Notes under the pieces: generated by a model
What the model saw: only the letters and a program-made list of their open reading frames with translations
Told to the model about the DNA's origin: nothing
Databases searched by the model: none
Part shown: positions 61,623 to 64,000 of the stretch, one piece after another
How the letters are laid out: each line of letters begins with the position of its first letter
Position numbering within the stretch: the first letter of the stretch is position 1
Assembly: GCA_965140555.1 (NCBI GenBank)
Contig: OZ223259.1
Location: 1,860,001-1,924,000 of the forward strand
From: UBA1351 sp965140555
GTDB lineage: Bacteria; Bacillota; Clostridia; Lachnospirales; Vallitaleaceae
Reading direction: 5' to 3'
Length of the DNA: 64,000 nt
Position numbers and translations under genes: made by a program

Positions 61623-62562
61623 AATGGAAATTCGAATCCGTTCAGGAGATGATGTTATATTTCCTCAAGTTCAAGACTCTCCAACACTGTCGTTGGATCG
61701 CTTTATGACACCGGGGAAATTTGTTTTTAAGATTATAAGAGATGCGACGATTCATATCAATAACGGTAATATTGTGGTGGTTCGATGGGACGGTTATGAT
61801 TTGTTTTTTGGCGTTATTTTTAGTCTACGACCTAATGGCGATATATTGGAGATAACGGCTTATGACCAATTGAGGTACTTGAAGAACAAGGATAATATTA
61901 TGTATAAAGGGCTCAAGCTAGGCGGACTGATACAATTTATTGCCAATAGGTTTGAACTTCAAACAGGCACATTAGCAGATACATCGTATAAGATTCCGCC
62001 AAGAATTGAAAAGGGTCAAACCTTAGCGGATATGATAAAAACAGCTAATGATATGACCCTAAGAAATACCGGTAAACTATATGTGGTCTATGATGATTTT
62101 GGTAAGATAACCCTTCGTGATATTGAGGATATGCGTTTGGACGTTTTGGTAGAAGAAGATCGAGTGCAAGAGGTGGTTCAGACGAGTAGCATTGATTCAG
62201 ATGTGTATAATCAGATTAAGTTGTATCGGGAGGATAAGGAGAAAGGTAAGGGAAAAGAGTTCTTTGTACAAGATGAAAAGCATATAGAACAATGGGGTGT
62301 CCTGCAATATTATGAGAAATTGAGAGATGGAGAGAATGGTCAAAAGAAGGCGGAAGCATTACTAGAGCTGTATAATCACGAAAAGAAATCACTGACGATT
62401 AAGGGAATATCCGGAGATGTGAGAGTAAGGGGAGGGGTGAGTTTTGCTTTTTATATTCCGTCAGAGGGAATTCAATCGTACTATATTGTAGATAGTGTGG
62501 TGCATACGTTTGGTAATGAGGAACATACAATGGATGTAACACTTTCGGGAGGTGGTCAATAG
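61615..62562 (+). CDS. XkdQ/YqbQ-like tail hub protein
   Basis: This 315-residue protein (RSGDDVIFPQVQDSPTLSLDRFMTPGKFVFKIIRD.. YDQLRYLKNKDNIMYKGLKLGGLIQFIA) matches the XkdQ family, related to the baseplate hub (gp27/gpD type). It starts at a TTG at 61615, supported by AGGTGAT 5 nt upstream; an ATG at 61624 is too far from it. It is translationally coupled on both sides. Confidence 0.88.
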   Translation: MSEMEIRIRSGDDVIFPQVQDSPTLSLDRFMTPGKFVFKIIRDATIHINNGNIVVVRWDGYDLFFGVIFSLRPNGDILEITAYDQLRYLKNKDNIMYKGLKLGGLIQFIANRFELQTGTLADTSYKIPPRIEKGQTLADMIKTANDMTLRNTGKLYVVYDDFGKITLRDIEDMRLDVLVEEDRVQEVVQTSSIDSDVYNQIKLYREDKEKGKGKEFFVQDEKHIEQWGVLQYYEKLRDGENGQKKAEALLELYNHEKKSLTIKGISGDVRVRGGVSFAFYIPSEGIQSYYIVDSVVHTFGNEEHTMDVTLSGGGQ

Positions 62563-62888
62563 TGGCTAATATGACGGGGATGAAGAATCTGATAAAAAAG
62601 GCGGCAGTTGATGCGGTCAGAACAGCAAAGCCGGTTGAAATAACATACGGTACAGTGGTTGAAGTACAGCCTATAGCCATTCAGCTGGCACAGAATCTTA
62701 TTATAGATGAAGCCTTTCTTGTCTTAACGAATATGGTCATGGATGAAGAGGTTCTCATGACCCATGAGAATGGAACCAGTGAAAAAGTTATCTACCATCG
62801 AAGCTTAAATATTGGAGATAATGTCCTTTTATTTCAGGTACAAGGTGGACAACAATATATTGTTGTTGATAAGGTGGTGGAAAGATGA
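62562..62888 (+). CDS. DUF2577 baseplate protein (XkdR-like)
   Basis: This 108-residue protein has the DUF2577 pattern ITYGTVVEVQPIAIQLAQNLIIDEAFLVLTNMVMD and LNIGDNVLLFQVQGGQQYIVVDKVVE. In PBSX it is XkdR, a small baseplate or spike-associated protein. It starts with GTG on the last base of xkdQ and overlaps the next gene by 4 bp. Confidence 0.85.
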   Translation: MANMTGMKNLIKKAAVDAVRTAKPVEITYGTVVEVQPIAIQLAQNLIIDEAFLVLTNMVMDEEVLMTHENGTSEKVIYHRSLNIGDNVLLFQVQGGQQYIVVDKVVER

Positions 62889-63277
62889 TACCCAAAAACA
62901 TGAAGCCAAGGATTGAGGTTGTTAAAAGTCCTAGTGTGACATGGGAATTCGATAGAGAGAGAAACCGTATAGGTGGTAAGTTTGATGGTGTACAAACCGT
63001 GGAACAAGCCATCTATTTGATTTTGAACACAGAGCGCTATGAGTATTTGATCTATTCATGGGATTATGGCGTGGAATTAGATGACCTGATAGGTCGCAGT
63101 CTAGATTATATAATGCCTGAAGCCAAGCGTCGAATTACGGAAGCGCTGATGATGGATAATCGAATCATGAATGTCTATGAATTTGAATACAAGAGGGTCA
63201 GAGATTCTCTGCTCATCAAATTCCATGTAGACACACTGTATGGAGTCATACAAGCAGAAAAGGTGGTGAATGTCTAA
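62885..63277 (+). CDS. DUF2634 baseplate wedge protein (XkdS-like)
   Basis: This 130-residue protein (VTWEFDRERNRIGGKFDGVQTVEQAIYLILNTERYEYLIYSWDYGVELDDLIGRSLDYIMPEAKRRITEALM) matches DUF2634/gp25-like baseplate wedge proteins (XkdS). It lies directly before baseplate J, the standard order. Confidence 0.9.
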   Translation: MIPKNMKPRIEVVKSPSVTWEFDRERNRIGGKFDGVQTVEQAIYLILNTERYEYLIYSWDYGVELDDLIGRSLDYIMPEAKRRITEALMMDNRIMNVYEFEYKRVRDSLLIKFHVDTLYGVIQAEKVVNV

Positions 63278-64000
63278 ATGTATGAAGCAATAACATATGA
63301 ACAATTGTTAAATAGGATGCTATCTCGAGTGCCGGATGATGTGGACAAGAGAGAAGGATCCTTGATTTATAATGCAGTAGCACCTATAGCAGCTGAAGTG
63401 AAGCAAATGTATATCGAGCTTGATAGTATCTTGTATGAGACTTATGCGGATACAGCAACCCGCGAATTTTTGGTGCGACGGGCTCAGGAGAGAGGTATCG
63501 TTCCGAAGAGAGCTACAAAAGCGGTGCTTAAGGGAGTGTTTAACAAGGAGATTGCTCTAGGAAGTCGATTCACATCGGGGATTTATACCTTTGAGACAAT
63601 TGAGAAAATAGGTGCTGGTGAGTATAAGATGGAGGCTATAATGCCCGGGGCAGCAACCAATACTGCTTTGGGTACAATCATACCCGTACAATATATTGAA
63701 GGGCTGACAAGTGCCAAGTTGACGGAGATTCTTATTCCCGGAAGTGATGAAGAGGAGACAGAAATCTTTCGGGCTAGGTATTTTGATTCTTTTGATAGTC
63801 AGGCATTTGGTGGGAATATCGCGGATTACAAGGTGCGAACTAACAATCTTCCGGGAGTAGGTGGATGTAAAGTGAAGCGGACACCTGAAGGAGCGGGAAC
63901 GGTCGGTGTAACTATTATAGATAGTAATTATGAAGAACCTTCTACGATATTAATACAAGATGTGCAAACAGCATTGGATCCTATAGGTAATCAAGGAGAA
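63278..64000 (+). CDS. Baseplate J family protein (XkdT-like), 3' end outside the window
   Basis: The first 241 codons are present and open to the window edge. It begins MYEAITYEQLLNRMLSRVPDDVDKREGSLIYNAVAPIAAEV, the standard start of XkdT/gpJ baseplate wedge proteins, and has the later motif FGGNIADYKVRTNNLPGVGGCKV. It starts on the last base of the XkdS stop. Further baseplate, tail-fibre and lysis genes are expected beyond the edge. Confidence 0.92.
   Translation, partial: MYEAITYEQLLNRMLSRVPDDVDKREGSLIYNAVAPIAAEVKQMYIELDSILYETYADTATREFLVRRAQERGIVPKRATKAVLKGVFNKEIALGSRFTSGIYTFETIEKIGAGEYKMEAIMPGAATNTALGTIIPVQYIEGLTSAKLTEILIPGSDEEETEIFRARYFDSFDSQAFGGNIADYKVRTNNLPGVGGCKVKRTPEGAGTVGVTIIDSNYEEPSTILIQDVQTALDPIGNQGE

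Noticed and set aside
53773..64000. Complete inducible prophage
   Set aside because: No integrase, replication, terminase, portal or capsid gene is seen where they would normally lie; a tail-only particle fits better, though the part beyond 64 kb is unseen.

Overview
The window looks like the replication-origin region of a low-GC, spore-forming, anaerobic Firmicute of class Clostridia. It resembles the Lachnospirales/Vallitalea-Petrocella type, but that placement is an impression from gene content and order and was not computed. Supporting signs are the order gyrA-gyrB-recF-yaaA-dnaN-dnaA-oriC-rpmH-rnpA-yidD-yidC-jag-mnmE-mnmG-rsmG-noc, a glycyl-radical enzyme with its activase, a two-subunit Fe-S fumarase, and a PdaA-type cortex deacetylase. 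Most genes left of about 18.25 kb are on the minus strand and most genes right of it on the plus strand, as expected for replication leaving an origin at about 18.25-18.66 kb.

Left arm (1-18.25 kb, minus strand). A BMP-family lipoprotein, a YjjI glycyl-radical enzyme, its YjjW activase and a nucleoside-type ABC transporter (ATPase and two permeases, the last one cut by the window edge) form one apparent operon. Next come the fumarase beta and alpha subunits, a secreted CAP/SLH-domain protein, and the replication block gyrA, gyrB, recF, yaaA, dnaN, dnaA.

Origin and right arm (18.25-38 kb). The origin carries consensus DnaA boxes. It is followed by rpmH, rnpA and the tRNA-modification genes, a noc-like gene, a GNAT acetyltransferase, an alpha/beta hydrolase, a DegS/DegU-type two-component pair, and parA-parB preceded by two perfect parS sites, both built into larger hairpins. 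A DUF4446 protein, a HAD phosphatase, an ArsR regulator, ksgA, a DUF1700/DUF4097 envelope pair and fxsA follow.

Fatty-acid region (38-49 kb). A type II synthesis operon (fabH-acpP-fabD-fabG-fabF-accB-fabZ-accC-accD-accA) starts at a promoter overlapped by two FabT-like boxes. It contains neither an enoyl-ACP reductase nor the regulator. About 9.6 kb further on, a membrane fatty-acid desaturase has a perfect FabT-like palindrome plus a strong Fur-box match inside its promoter. Other genes here encode an aldose-1-epimerase-like protein, a cold-shock protein, a CoA-binding protein, a PdaA-like deacetylase and glucose-6-phosphate isomerase.

Tail-particle locus (53.4-64 kb). After tRNA-Pro, tRNA-Gly and a degenerate third tRNA comes a compact contractile-tail locus. 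It has an ImmA-like protease and a repressor, an operator array with 30-bp period, and a late activator with a sigma-region-4-like end. A structured leader follows, then tail terminator, sheath, tube, tail-assembly chaperone, tape measure, LysM protein, XkdQ-, XkdR- and XkdS-like proteins and the start of baseplate J. No terminase, portal, capsid, replication or integrase gene is seen between the repressor and the tail genes. This fits an R-type tailocin (a diffocin/PBSX-like particle) better than a complete prophage. The tail-assembly chaperone gene contains a canonical programmed -1 frameshift site: slippery heptamer, 7-nt spacer, stem-loop and a 70-codon open extension.
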